A stretch of 35,027 nucleotides of DNA from a virus: positions 1 to 35,027 of IMG/VR virus record IMGVR_UViG_3300006919_000185, one strand, 5' to 3'. A model generated the notes under the pieces. The model was not told the origin of the DNA. It saw only the letters and a list, made by a program, of their open reading frames with translations, and did not search any database. The position numbers were made by a program, and so were the translations under genes. Shown here in pieces: positions 6,987 through 14,315 of this stretch; position 1 is the first letter of the stretch, and each line of letters opens with the position of its first letter.

Positions 6987-7192
6987 TCGACATTCGCGAG
7001 ACGATACCGCGTCTGCTGATACACCGGGCGGCTGGGGTCCTGTTCTTTGATCACCTCGCCGGCGCAGACCATCTCCATCAAGGGCGATGCCAGTCCCTCC
7101 CCGCCGCGCAGGGCAATGTCGGGATAGGTCGCGTCTCCCATCTGCTGGAGGATAGTGGTGATCGCGAGCTTGTCACGTTCGCTGTGAGTCAT
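6983..7192 (-). CDS. Small protein, possible helix-turn-helix-like
   Basis: 69 residues, ATG behind AAGGAAG. Helical start SERDKLAITTILQQMGDATYPDI, then a short segment and RPVYQQTRYRLANVD. The spacing (helix, ATYPDIA, helix, extended wing-like end) could be a mini winged helix, but no diagnostic residues allow a firm call. It lies alone between a terminator (7245-7277) and the promoter at 6958-6986; its own promoter is not obvious. Confidence 0.72.
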   Translation of the reverse strand: MTHSERDKLAITTILQQMGDATYPDIALRGGEGLASPLMEMVCAGEVIKEQDPSRPVYQQTRYRLANVD

Positions 7193-7244
7193 GTTGCTTC
7201 CTTTGCGGTGAATGTGATGGCTAATCGCCGCGTGATGTGCGGAG

Positions 7245-7277
7245 AATAAAAAGCCCCGGAGATTGCTCTCCGGGGCT
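7245..7277 (-). terminator. Rho-independent terminator
   Basis: Perfect 11-bp stem (7252-7262 with 7267-7277, loop TTGC) followed on the minus strand by TTTTTATT. It closes the five-gene unit ending with the 7304-7699 membrane protein. Confidence 0.9.
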
Positions 7278-7303
7278 ACTCGTTGACGCGGCGAGTGATG
7301 CGG

Positions 7304-7699
7304 TCAGTTCGGCAGGATCAGGGTCCACGCGAAGGCGGACGCGAGGACCATGGTCATGAACACGCAGACGATGGTGAACCGCTTGGCCGCGTCGCTGAAA
7401 ATCGCGGGGTCCGGCTTGTTCTCAGGCATCTCCCGCATCGCCCCGGCGACCTTGGCGTCCTTCGCGGTCAGCAGGCTCACGATGAGCGCCGCGCCGATCG
7501 CCGTCTTGAACGACAGGGTAGCATAGCCGGCCGGCACGAGAAACCAGTCCCAGATCGTGGTCAGGACGAAGGCCCCGTAGGCGGCGACGCCCAGCCCGAC
7601 GATGAAGATCACGACGATCGAGAACAGATCGGTGACGATCTTTCCGATGATGGGGGACAGGCTATCGCCGGTCTCCGATTCCAGAGTGATGGCGTTCAA
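7304..7699 (-). CDS. Membrane protein with about three transmembrane segments
   Basis: 131 residues from a TTG start with AGGAGA upstream. Hydrophobic segments at about 24-46 (LFSIVVIFIVGLGVAAYGAF), 62-78 (SFKTAIGAALIVSLLTA) and 106-128 (RFTIVCVFMTMVLASAFAWT). Acts in the inner membrane if expressed. No family recognised; a holin is conceivable but nothing lytic lies next to it. Last gene of the unit, directly before the terminator. Confidence 0.8.
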   Translation of the reverse strand: MNAITLESETGDSLSPIIGKIVTDLFSIVVIFIVGLGVAAYGAFVLTTIWDWFLVPAGYATLSFKTAIGAALIVSLLTAKDAKVAGAMREMPENKPDPAIFSDAAKRFTIVCVFMTMVLASAFAWTLILPN

Positions 7700-7708
7700 T
7701 TCGATCTC

Positions 7709-8029
7709 CTATTTGTCGTGGGCGGTTGAGATGAAGGCGACCAAGTCCTCATAGGGCATGGTGCCGATGCGCGAGCCGAGCGGCTGGCCGTCCTTCATGA
7801 GGAGCAGCGTGGGCGTCCCCTTGATCTGCATCGCGCGGGTGAGCTTGGGGAAAGCTTCGACATCAATGTCGATGATGTCCTCATCAGCCAGCCAGCCCTC
7901 GTCGAACAGGTGATCGAGAAGGCCGGCGACGACATTGGACGGGCCGCAGAAAGACGAGCGGAAGTTGAGCAGGAACGGCCGGGTCGTCGCCGGCAGCACC
8001 TGCTCGAAATTGTCGTCAGTCAGCTTCAT
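7709..8029 (-). CDS. Thioredoxin-fold protein with CxxS active site
   Basis: 106 residues from the ATG overlapping the upstream gene by 14 bases. FLLNFRSSFCGPS at 19-31 occupies the WCGPC position, with the second cysteine replaced by Ser and the Trp by Phe; GTPTLLLMKDG at 71-81 carries the expected cis-proline. Length and order fit a complete thioredoxin. A CxxS protein cannot form the usual internal disulfide, so it may reduce mixed disulfides, act as an isomerase-like or glutaredoxin-like protein, or bind a partner. Family certain, chemistry uncertain. Confidence 0.87.
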   Translation of the reverse strand: MKLTDDNFEQVLPATTRPFLLNFRSSFCGPSNVVAGLLDHLFDEGWLADEDIIDIDVEAFPKLTRAMQIKGTPTLLLMKDGQPLGSRIGTMPYEDLVAFISTAHDK

Positions 8030-8291
8030 TGACGGGCGCTTCCTCGGCGACGGTCGGCGTGAAGTCGCCGCCTGCCGACCACGAGTGGATCGGGGTGGCA
8101 ACGCTGGTGACCGGATCGACCTCCAGCAGGACCGCCGCGAACGGCGTCTTGTTCCCGACGACGGTCGGATCGCCAAGCGCGAAGCGGTTCAGATAGTTGA
8201 TGGCGGCTTCAAGGCCGGTGCCCCGCCCGGAGGACAGGCTGGTGCCCTCAGCGGTGATGGCAGTCAGGCGATAAGTGGGCGTCGATTTCAT
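8016..8291 (-). CDS. 91-residue protein, unknown
   Basis: ATG behind AAGGAACCACC. Beta-rich beginning MKSTPTYRLTAITAEGT, a helix (LEAAINYLNRFALGD) and an acidic tail. The 14-base overlap with the thioredoxin-fold gene suggests coupled synthesis. No known domain. Confidence 0.78.
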   Translation of the reverse strand: MKSTPTYRLTAITAEGTSLSSGRGTGLEAAINYLNRFALGDPTVVGNKTPFAAVLLEVDPVTSVATPIHSWSAGGDFTPTVAEEAPVNEAD

Positions 8292-8305
8292 GGTGGTTCC
8301 TTGTG

Positions 8306-8680
8306 TCAGTCGATTTCGGAATGACCGATGTCTCGGCCGGCGATGGCGTCCTGCAACGCCATGATGTCGTCGCTGGGCGTGTATTCACTCCAAGCGGCGT
8401 GATAGCTCTCGTAGAAGTCGCCGATGCGGGCGGCCTCGAACCCGGCGCGGAATGCCTCTTCGTTCGACTGGACGGCGAAGTCGCTCAGGCGGCCGGAGTT
8501 GGCGACCATGTCGGAGTCATCGGTGGCGACCACCGAGATATGCGTCATGTCGAGCGCGACCATGTTCAGGCCGCCGGCCATGGTGATGATCTCGCGATCG
8601 TAGCCAGCCTCTTCCAAAGCCATGGCCATGATGTCCCACGCAGCGCGCGGGATACCCATGATCGCCGTGGTGTAGGTCAA
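8306..8680 (-). CDS. 124-residue protein, unknown
   Basis: Start placed at TTG 8680, which shares TTGA with the preceding stop and follows GAGGAG; ATG 8659 is the alternative. The ending EEAFRAGFEAARIGDFYESYHAAWSEY resembles the C-terminal AFxAGFxA...AxxAAWxxY pattern of many small phage proteins. The front part reads AAWDIMAMALEEAGYDREII. Function unknown. Confidence 0.75.
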   Translation of the reverse strand: MTYTTAIMGIPRAAWDIMAMALEEAGYDREIITMAGGLNMVALDMTHISVVATDDSDMVANSGRLSDFAVQSNEEAFRAGFEAARIGDFYESYHAAWSEYTPSDDIMALQDAIAGRDIGHSEID

Positions 8681-8916
8681 AGCCTGATCTCCTCGATCTG
8701 GGCCGGCGTCGCCGCGCGTGCCCATTCGACGATCTGCCACATGGTCAGCGCCAGTTCGGGGTCGATCCGAAACTCGTGCGTCTCGCTGTAAGTGTAGAGC
8801 GCTTCGGACAGCGCACGGTTCGACTGCGCCACCGCCGGGACCGGCAGACCGGCCTCCAAGGTGTTGTAGCGGGCGCGCGGCGTGTTCTGCTCGTCGTCTT
8901 CGAGATCAAAAGGCAT
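8677..8916 (-). CDS. 79-residue protein, first gene of a five-gene unit
   Basis: ATG behind CGGAGACAGCCTTA. Acidic N-terminus MPFDLEDDEQNTP, then a helical body LSEALYTYSETHEFRIDPELAL. No family recognised. Genes 8306, 8016, 7709 and 7304 follow without room for another promoter. Confidence 0.78.
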   Translation of the reverse strand: MPFDLEDDEQNTPRARYNTLEAGLPVPAVAQSNRALSEALYTYSETHEFRIDPELALTMWQIVEWARAATPAQIEEIRL

Positions 8917-8949
8917 TAAGGCTGTCTCCGAGTGATTCTTGATTGCCTG

Positions 8950-8979
8950 TTAGTAGGCTTGGACCTGACTCGATGTCAA
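8950..8979 (-). promoter_or_regulatory. Phage promoter, TTGACA-N17-CTACTA
   Basis: TTGACA (8974-8979) with CTACTA at 8951-8956, one base further apart than in most copies. It drives the 8916-7304 unit. Confidence 0.6.
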
Positions 8980-9212
8980 GCCATAATGTCGGTGTCAGCC
9001 ACGGTCTTCGCCATCAGCGCCTTGAGGTCTTCGATCTCGACCTCGTAGGCGGCGATCGCCCCGGTGAGGATGTGCTTGTTCTTGCGCTGCCACCACGGCA
9101 GGCTGGCACGGGATTCCCGCAGCGCTTTCAACTGCGCCCCAAGCCGGTGGAGCAGACCGACGGACGGGAGAACCATACCGGGATAGGAGGGCGTGGGGGA
9201 CTGAACGATCAA
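8976..9212 (-). CDS. 78-residue helical protein, unknown
   Basis: TTG start sharing TTGA with the upstream stop. Contains a basic, Trp-containing helix region (RLGAQLKALRESRASLPWWQRKNKHILTG as two parts) followed by IAAYEVEIEDLKALM. This is the sort of charged helix found in many phage accessory proteins. Last gene of a four-gene unit. Confidence 0.74.
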   Translation of the reverse strand: MIVQSPTPSYPGMVLPSVGLLHRLGAQLKALRESRASLPWWQRKNKHILTGAIAAYEVEIEDLKALMAKTVADTDIMA

Positions 9213-9451
9213 TTCTCGATCCTCTCGAAATAGTAGCCGCTCCGCGTGTGGACGCTGGGGTAGGCGGTCGTGATGTAACGCTCATCGAAATCCTTGGCCG
9301 GATCGTAGGTCGCCACATCGACCGGGCCGTTATGCTTCTTGGCGAAGCGGCCGGCCTTGGCGCGGGCATGGACCTTCTCCTCGAAACCCATGACTTCGGA
9401 GGCGATGAGTTCCAGCTTCTCGCTGTAGATGTCGAACTGATAGAGCGCCAT
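9209..9451 (-). CDS. 80-residue protein, unknown
   Basis: Start at the ATG one base after the previous stop; a longer reading through the neighbour is rejected. MALYQFDIYSEKLELIASEV opens a beta-hairpin-like domain; the end VHTRSGYYFERIEN is also beta-rich, with a basic middle (ARAKAGRFAKKHNG). No recognised family. Confidence 0.76.
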   Translation of the reverse strand: MALYQFDIYSEKLELIASEVMGFEEKVHARAKAGRFAKKHNGPVDVATYDPAKDFDERYITTAYPSVHTRSGYYFERIEN

Positions 9452-9452
9452 G

Positions 9453-9644
9453 TCAGGTCCCCTTCTTCGCGAGAGCGGCGAGGTCGGCCACCTTATCGCC
9501 CAGCGCATAGGAAGCGCCGGTCGTGACGCCCCGCTCTATGAGGTTGTGGTGGACGTGCTTGAGATCGTCCTCGAACTCGGAGATGTGGAAATCCCAATCG
9601 AGGGCGTTCTGCGGGTCGCGGAAGACGGTGATGTAGCGCGCCAT
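9453..9644 (-). CDS. 63-residue protein, unknown
   Basis: Begins MARYITVFRDPQNALDWDFHI, ends in a basic LAALAKKGT tail. Histidine-rich helix KHVHHNLIERG in the middle. One base separates its ATG from the upstream stop. Nothing further can be inferred. Confidence 0.75.
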   Translation of the reverse strand: MARYITVFRDPQNALDWDFHISEFEDDLKHVHHNLIERGVTTGASYALGDKVADLAALAKKGT

Positions 9645-9645
9645 A

Positions 9646-9828
9646 TCAGCCGACCATGTTCACGTCGCGGGCGACGTAGCCGGCGCGCTCGGCGATGCGA
9701 GCAGCCTGATCGCGGTTCGTCGCTCGGACCAGCACATCCGTGATCGTCTTGGGGTCCTTGCCGTCCCAGACGCCGACGCCATAGGCGTGTGGCGCTTTCG
9801 ATTCCGGGTTCAGTTCAATCATGGTCAT
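9646..9828 (-). CDS. 60-residue protein, first gene of its unit
   Basis: ATG behind GAGGAGACAGGCG. Sequence MTMIELNPESKAPHAYGVGVW, then ATNRDQAARIAERAGYVARDV, a short strand-helix arrangement. Likely starts the unit 9646-8976. Function unknown. Confidence 0.76.
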   Translation of the reverse strand: MTMIELNPESKAPHAYGVGVWDGKDPKTITDVLVRATNRDQAARIAERAGYVARDVNMVG

Positions 9829-9860
9829 CGCCTGTCTCCTCAGCCGTTGTTACACGAATC

Positions 9861-9889
9861 GGATTAAGCCGGATGACCGATTCGGTCAA
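9861..9889 (-). promoter_or_regulatory. Phage promoter, TTGACC-N16-TTAATC
   Basis: TTGACC (9884-9889) and TTAATC (9862-9867), with the upstream context AAAGTGC and GAATCGG in the spacer, as in the plus-strand promoters at 33568 and 34401. Confidence 0.7.
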
Positions 9890-9902
9890 GCACTTTATCC
9901 AC

Positions 9903-10190
9903 TTACGCCCTACATTTGCAGGTAGTTTCCTCGGTGCGCTCCATGTCGCGGATGCGGTTCAGCAGCGTGTCGCGATAGCCTTTGTCATAGGCATCGCCGG
10001 AGGAGAACATGAAGCTCTCCTCGTAGAAATGCTCGATCGCCGTCCGGTTGTCCCAATTATGCTGCAACAGTTCCTTGGCGGAATCCACGCCCCGGAAATA
10101 TTTGACCTGTGCTGCCTCTGGCCAAAAGGACCAGACAAGCGCGATCAGGCCCGCGCCGATGGCGAAGGATGTGATGCTAAAGTCGATCAT
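9903..10190 (-). CDS. Membrane-anchored small protein
   Basis: 95 residues, ATG behind AAGGACGACGA. One hydrophobic segment at about 4-24 (FSITSFAIGAGLIALVWSFW) without a clear cleavage site suggests an N-terminal anchor. The rest is charged and soluble and ends in a CKC cysteine pair. No family recognised. Last gene of the unit beginning at 12000. Confidence 0.77.
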   Translation of the reverse strand: MIDFSITSFAIGAGLIALVWSFWPEAAQVKYFRGVDSAKELLQHNWDNRTAIEHFYEESFMFSSGDAYDKGYRDTLLNRIRDMERTEETTCKCRA

Positions 10191-10202
10191 TCGTCGTCCT
10201 TA

Positions 10203-10646
10203 CTAAGCGGCTCTACGCGCTCTTTGTAAATCCCGCGCGCAAGTCTTGCAGCGTCTATGGCCTTTGCGGTCGATATGCAGGTTGCTTCCTGCATACTCAT
10301 GACCAGCGGGGCAGTGAGTTACGGTCGAATACCGGATCGCTGAGACTTTATCGAGATTGCCTCTGGTGACATTCTCTTGGTGTGTCACATCTTCTAAACA
10401 GGCTGGACGACAGCACAGAGTTTTCTCACAATTGTGATCCCACTCTGGAGGTGTTCCCTTCCCGGCAAGGAAGGCTGTCAGACGATGGACGCGCCACGTC
10501 TTGCCCTTGTATTTTATAGTCCCATATCCTCGGTCAGAGGCGGAACCCGGCCATATCCAGCACCCATCATCATCCTTCTCACAGTGGCTTTCAATCCATG
10601 CGAGAAGTTCAAGACCATCTATCCCTCTCTTGCGGTAGGAGATCAC
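10203..10646 (-). CDS. HNH endonuclease, probably degenerate
   Basis: 147 residues. The phage HNH_3-type layout is clear: CWIWPG (29-34), RGYG (39-42), VHRL (53-56), WDHNC (69-73), CCRPACLEDVTHQENVTRG (78-96), then a C-terminal zinc knuckle CPAGH (112-116) with CKTC (133-136). In active relatives the segment after DHxC reads xCxNPxHLE; here the codons give R-P-A-C-L-E, so both the Asn and the last His of the HNH signature are replaced. Composition is less GC-rich than the flanking genes. It overlaps the preceding gene by four bases (ATGA). Mobile nuclease origin is likely; activity is doubtful. Confidence 0.87.
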   Translation of the reverse strand: MISYRKRGIDGLELLAWIESHCEKDDDGCWIWPGSASDRGYGTIKYKGKTWRVHRLTAFLAGKGTPPEWDHNCEKTLCCRPACLEDVTHQENVTRGNLDKVSAIRYSTVTHCPAGHEYAGSNLHIDRKGHRRCKTCARDLQRARRAA

Positions 10647-11341
10647 GCGTCGCCTTTGTCAGGTAAAGCGATTGGAGGAGGGGAATGTCCGGTTCCGTCG
10701 GTCAAAGCAGCGATCCCGGCGCGCTGGAAGAGGCTGGTTGCATAGCCATGGATTTCCACCTTGGCCCGTTCCAGTTCCTTCTCCATATGCTCACCGAACT
10801 GGTTGGCGACGAACGGCGCGGCGTCGCTGATCTTGCGATGGGCCGTGATGATCCGGGCCTTCATCCGATCAGCCTTGGCTTTCGACAGGCCCAGCGTGCC
10901 CACCTCTTCCAGTGCTTCCTTGAGCGCCTGAATGGCTTCGTCGAAGTCTTCCTGAAACTCTTTGCCGAACTGGTCGGCACGCGCCTCGGGCATGGGCAGG
11001 CCGGGGATCACCCCCTTCCCTTCCTGCCATGTCAGCGTGCAGGGCACGCCGCTACCGATGTTCATCGACGAGACGAACGAGGACCATTGCGCTTCACTCA
11101 TCGCCAGTTCGATGATCTGCTTGCGGCCGAAGTGCCAGTCGTTCGACAGGGTGCGGTTAAGCTCGCTCGCCGTCACGGTGATCGTGATGTAATTCTGGTG
11201 GACGAAGTCCGAGCCGTAGAGGACGGTCTGACCGCTGACGCGTGATGCGACGATCTGCGCGAACGACGGGTGCCGGGTCTTCGTCCCACCGAGCGGGCCG
11301 TCCTGTTCGATGGTGATGGGGTCTTCGATTTCGCGTGCCAT
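10643..11341 (-). CDS. Conserved phage protein, unknown
   Basis: 232 residues; start at ATG 11341 (TGATG overlap) with TTG 11344 just before it as an alternative, both after GGAGGAAGC. The order TRHPSFAQIVASRVSGQTVLYGSDF, ELNRTLSNDWHF, ELAMSEAQWSSFVSSMNIGSG, then DAAPFVANQFGEHMEKELERAK matches, from memory, a well-conserved phage family with RHPSFGxIxASRxSG and SEAQWAxFVSSMN signatures. Its function is not known to me. A long helical region (130-200) may be a coiled coil. Confidence 0.85.
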   Translation of the reverse strand: MAREIEDPITIEQDGPLGGTKTRHPSFAQIVASRVSGQTVLYGSDFVHQNYITITVTASELNRTLSNDWHFGRKQIIELAMSEAQWSSFVSSMNIGSGVPCTLTWQEGKGVIPGLPMPEARADQFGKEFQEDFDEAIQALKEALEEVGTLGLSKAKADRMKARIITAHRKISDAAPFVANQFGEHMEKELERAKVEIHGYATSLFQRAGIAALTDGTGHSPPPIALPDKGDA

Positions 11342-12000
11342 CAAGCTTCCTCCACCAGCTTCCAGCCGGTATTTTCGTGTAGGGGATCACCGGCAAAGGC
11401 AGTCTCGACATTGAGACCCGGTTTGCCATCTTTCTTGAGCAGGCGGACGAACGAGGTGCCCATGTTCGGTAGGCTCCAGTTGCCCCGATTTGCCGGCAAG
11501 TTGGTGTCGGCGCGGCGCGTTTCGATTAGGCCGAAGACGACCTCCTCGCGCTTACCCATACGGCCGGCACGGATCGTCTTGTAGACCTTCTTACCTTCGT
11601 GCGGGTGGCCCACGATCGCGCGCTGTTCCGCCCATTTCTCCTCGCGATAAAGGGCCTGCGCCTGATCGCTCAGTAGGTTCAGTTCGGCCTTCTGCTCAGC
11701 AGCGATCTCCGCTTTCAGGGCGGCGATGCGGCGGTCGGCTTCCGCCTTGAGTTCACCCTGCCGGGCTTGGATCACCTTCTGCGCGGTGGTGATCACGCTG
11801 ATCGCGCGCGGAAGGGTGTCAGATACCCGGAATGGCGCGACGGAGGCCAGCATGATAATGGACCCATCTTCCTTGGTGAAGAGCTTCCCATCCTTGCGGC
11901 TGATCAGATAGACCTCACCGTAGGTCGATTGCGAGACCTCTACGATCTCGACTTCGGTGCTGTGGGGCGCGTCGTGGACTGCTTCGGTGAGGTATACCAT
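11341..12000 (-). CDS. Coiled-coil protein, unknown
   Basis: 219 residues behind TTGGAGACAGACA. N-terminal beta segment (VEIVEVSQSTYGEVYLISRKDGK), central long Ala/Glu/Arg helix at about 72-125 typical of a coiled coil, then a C-terminal globular part with NRGNWSLPNMGTSFVRLL. First gene of a four-gene unit that ends with the membrane-anchored 9903-10190 product. No family recognised. Confidence 0.82.
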   Translation of the reverse strand: MVYLTEAVHDAPHSTEVEIVEVSQSTYGEVYLISRKDGKLFTKEDGSIIMLASVAPFRVSDTLPRAISVITTAQKVIQARQGELKAEADRRIAALKAEIAAEQKAELNLLSDQAQALYREEKWAEQRAIVGHPHEGKKVYKTIRAGRMGKREEVVFGLIETRRADTNLPANRGNWSLPNMGTSFVRLLKKDGKPGLNVETAFAGDPLHENTGWKLVEEA

Positions 12001-12032
12001 TGTCTGTCTCCAAGTTCGTTGCTTCGCGAATC

Positions 12033-12061
12033 GGAATAGGACAATACTTCCTCCACGTCAA
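12033..12061 (-). promoter_or_regulatory. Phage promoter, TTGACG-N16-CTATTC
   Basis: TTGACG (12056-12061) and CTATTC (12034-12039). It overlaps the end of the 12058-12300 gene and drives the unit starting at 12000. Confidence 0.7.
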
Positions 12062-12300
12062 CGGTGATTCACACCGTTCACCGATTCATCCACCATCCGG
12101 GCAGCGTCAAGCTGGGCGACCCGGTCGAACAGATTGTTCATCCGCTCCAACCGGGTCTGCGGCGTGTTCCCCAGATGCCAATGCCGGCACTTGGGACAGA
12201 AGTAAGGCACCAACCGGCCGGTCCTGCTCTGGACGTTGAGGAGCGCCTTATGAGCGCTCCGCTTTCCCCGGTGCATTACCTTGCCGGTCGGGCATCCCAT
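12058..12300 (-). CDS. Zinc-finger-like protein (CPxCxxWHLG)
   Basis: 80 residues. ATG shares one base with the preceding stop (TGATG). Begins MGCPTGKVMHRGKRSAHKALL and carries YFCPKCRHWHLG near 38-49. Small phage proteins with this C...H...YxCPxCxxWHLG layout are common and probably bind zinc and perhaps nucleic acid. The C-terminal part is a helix (ERMNNLFDRVAQLDAARM). Last gene of the unit. Confidence 0.82.
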   Translation of the reverse strand: MGCPTGKVMHRGKRSAHKALLNVQSRTGRLVPYFCPKCRHWHLGNTPQTRLERMNNLFDRVAQLDAARMVDESVNGVNHR

Positions 12301-12596
12301 CAGAGCGCTTCTATCATCTGCTGGATGAAGGCGTCGCGCTCCTTGCTGTCCACGTCGTAGACTTCGGGATAGTCCGGGTCTTCCTCGTCGATCGTGCCTT
12401 TGATGCAGCCGTTCTTCACCAGCACGAAGTCGAGGCACATTTCCCAGCCGCTGTTGCCGAACGGGCGCTTGCCGGAGAAGCTTTCGCCTTCCTCCCACAG
12501 CGTCGCCAGTTGCAGCTTGAAATAGTCGGCGATCGAGGTTTCTTCGTAGTTGTCCTGATCGAAGAAGATCAGGTTCAGGGCTTCATCGGGACGCAT
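12300..12596 (-). CDS. Conserved phage protein (FSGKRPFGNSGWE motif)
   Basis: 98 residues. The stretch SIADYFKLQLATLWEEGESF followed by SGKRPFGNSGWE and LVKNGCIKG matches, from memory, a small phage family found across actinobacterial and proteobacterial phages and always of unknown function. Its first 14 bases overlap the end of the small membrane protein gene before it. Confidence 0.85.
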   Translation of the reverse strand: MRPDEALNLIFFDQDNYEETSIADYFKLQLATLWEEGESFSGKRPFGNSGWEMCLDFVLVKNGCIKGTIDEEDPDYPEVYDVDSKERDAFIQQMIEAL

Positions 12597-12753
12597 TGTT
12601 CAGTTGTCTTTCTTTGATGATGATGGCCGGGTCCCACGAGGGCGGGAGCAGGATCAGGGTGATACAGACGGCGATGAGAGCCACGCCGATGGACTCGCCG
12701 ACATAGATGGCCAACAGGAAAGCAGTGGCGAGCAAAGCCAACCCCTTGAGCAT
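12583..12753 (-). CDS. Small membrane protein (56 aa)
   Basis: A short gene whose ATG shares one base with the upstream stop (TGATG) and whose end overlaps the next start. MLKGLALLATAFLLAIYVGE forms one hydrophobic segment and IGVALIAVCITLILL a second, separated by a few residues, so either two passes or a hairpin. The tail (IIIKERQLNNASR) is charged. Exact stop/start fit makes it convincing despite its size. Function unknown. Confidence 0.75.
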   Translation of the reverse strand: MLKGLALLATAFLLAIYVGESIGVALIAVCITLILLPPSWDPAIIIKERQLNNASR

Positions 12754-13382
12754 CAGAGACCGAGGGCCGCGAAAGCCTGCTTCACATAAGGCTTCGACAG
12801 GATGTGCGCGGAAGCCGACGTGCCGGAGACGCGGGTGGTGTGGTAGGCGTCGATGATCCGGTCGATCAGCGCGGCCTTGGCCAAGGTGATGTCCGCTGTC
12901 CCCGGACGGAGGTCAGGACGGTGTGCCCACAAAGCTTCGAGCGAGGTGGCCGCATCCGCGTGGTCGATCCAGACGCCGCCGGCCGCGATCCACTTCGAGC
13001 GGTGCTTGGGCGTGTCGTCGATCAGGATGTCGCCCGGCTGGCAATATTGCGCCTTCTTGGCCGACAGGCAGGTGATGACCTTGACGTTGGGGAAATGGGC
13101 GGCGGCCCATCGGCGCTTCTGGATGTCCGCCCAGCCGCCCTTGGGCATACCGGTCAGGATGATCGGCCGCAGGTGCTTGACGCCTTCATACAGCGTCAGC
13201 GCGTCCCGCATCAGCGGAAGGGTGCCGAAGAAGTCGGGATGGCCTTCGATCTCTTCCCAGAAACGGGTGGAGCCATAGCGCTTCTCATAGTCGGCGCTGA
13301 GCATTCCCCAATGCTCCTCGAAGCCGCGATCGAAATCCGCGAGCACGCCGTCGCAGTCGAGATAGATGGTCGGCTGGCGCAT
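12753..13382 (-). CDS. HAD-superfamily 5'-nucleotidase-like phosphatase
   Basis: 209 residues. Motif I is LDCDGVLADFD (8-18; D9 nucleophile, D11 acid/base), motif II ILTGMP (75-80), motif III lysine in SAKKAQY (near 109-110) and motif IV GDILIDDTPKH (117-127). This arrangement fits the 5'(3')-deoxyribonucleotidase/NT5C-like group, cytosolic magnesium enzymes that remove phosphate from (d)NMPs. In a phage this could adjust dNTP pools. The substrate cannot be read from the sequence. TGATG overlap with the upstream gene. Confidence 0.87.
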   Translation of the reverse strand: MRQPTIYLDCDGVLADFDRGFEEHWGMLSADYEKRYGSTRFWEEIEGHPDFFGTLPLMRDALTLYEGVKHLRPIILTGMPKGGWADIQKRRWAAAHFPNVKVITCLSAKKAQYCQPGDILIDDTPKHRSKWIAAGGVWIDHADAATSLEALWAHRPDLRPGTADITLAKAALIDRIIDAYHTTRVSGTSASAHILSKPYVKQAFAALGL

Positions 13383-13843
13383 CAGTTGAATCCTTCACGG
13401 TCGATGTGGTTGATGGCGGGTTCACGGGTCCGGTCCGGTTCCTTGCCCCAGCGATCCCGGATGTTGGCGAGGCGCTTGGATGCGGTCTCGACGGCGTCGC
13501 CATAGACCCGCTCCACATAGTCGTGGGTGAAGTGGATGGTGCCGTCTGTCTGCGGGTAGGCGCGGAGCAGATCGCGGTCGGGGTCCGGGCGATCGACGAT
13601 CAGAAGGACGTTCCGGTAGGAGTGATGATTGGGCGAACCAACGACTTCCAGACCACGCCTCTTGAGTTCATAGGCGTAGATCATCCGCGTCTTGTTACCA
13701 CCGCAGACGACGACATCGCCCGGCTGGACCTGCTCCACGGTCCGGGTGGTCCGGCCGGTTTTGCGGTTGGTGTTTTCGAGGGTCCGCATGAAGGAGCGGA
13801 CAGCCGCGCCGACGCCAAATATGTCGTAATATGGGAGGGTCAT
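13382..13843 (-). CDS. 153-residue protein, unknown
   Basis: Begins MTLPYYDIFGVGAAVRSF; contains RKTGRTTRTVEQVQPGDVVVCG followed by NKTRMIYAYELKRRG, which resembles phage proteins with a GRTTRxxE...GDxVV strand-loop-helix start, then an Arg/Asp-rich end. No Walker motif is complete, so I do not call it an ATPase. Overlaps its neighbours by one and four bases. Confidence 0.8.
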   Translation of the reverse strand: MTLPYYDIFGVGAAVRSFMRTLENTNRKTGRTTRTVEQVQPGDVVVCGGNKTRMIYAYELKRRGLEVVGSPNHHSYRNVLLIVDRPDPDRDLLRAYPQTDGTIHFTHDYVERVYGDAVETASKRLANIRDRWGKEPDRTREPAINHIDREGFN

Positions 13844-14301
13844 TTCTTGTCCCGTTCGCGCGGATAGAGGATGCGGCGGAGAGCGCCGAGCATTTCGCAG
13901 GCGCGGTCGTAATCGGAATGGATGATCTGCCCGTCGAGCAGTTCGTGATACATTTCCCGGACGAGGTCGAAGTCCGCGCGCTCAGGCCAGCCGGCGATGT
14001 CCTTGAGGGTATCCCCCATCATCGCGGCGACGGCGCAATGCGTCTTGTTGCCTCCGTAGGTCGTGATGTGTTCGCCGTTGATTTCGTCGTCGGGATTGGC
14101 GATCCGACGCGCCATGATGACGACCTGATCGTAGCCATAGTCCTTGGCGATCCGTTCGGCCGCCGAGATCGGGATGGGTTTCATCTTCCGGGGCTTCTCA
14201 GCGATGGGCGTGACGCCGGCCGCGATCTCTTCCTTGCAGCGAGAGCACTTCATGCACCCGGTGCCGAGGGCGATCGAACCCTTGCAATATATGTCGGTCA
14301 T
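13840..14301 (-). CDS. Conserved phage protein with Cys cluster and YGYDQVVIxAR motif
   Basis: 153 residues from the ATG after GGGAGCACATC (a start 12 codons upstream reads into the hairpin). Four cysteines in the first 22 residues (CKGSIALGTGCMKCSRC) suggest a metal site. The core IAKDYGYDQVVIMARRI...GEHITTYGGNKTHCAVAAMMGDTL matches, from memory, a very common phage/prophage domain (YGYDQVIIxAR...EHVTTYGxxxxHC) of unknown function. First gene of the six-gene unit to 12058. Confidence 0.84.
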   Translation of the reverse strand: MTDIYCKGSIALGTGCMKCSRCKEEIAAGVTPIAEKPRKMKPIPISAAERIAKDYGYDQVVIMARRIANPDDEINGEHITTYGGNKTHCAVAAMMGDTLKDIAGWPERADFDLVREMYHELLDGQIIHSDYDRACEMLGALRRILYPRERDKK

Positions 14302-14315
14302 GATGTGCTCCCGAG

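Noticed and set aside
12604-12789. Plus-strand 61-codon frame
   Set aside because: Shadow of the small membrane protein gene 12583-12753, which has better junctions and a clear hydrophobic pattern.
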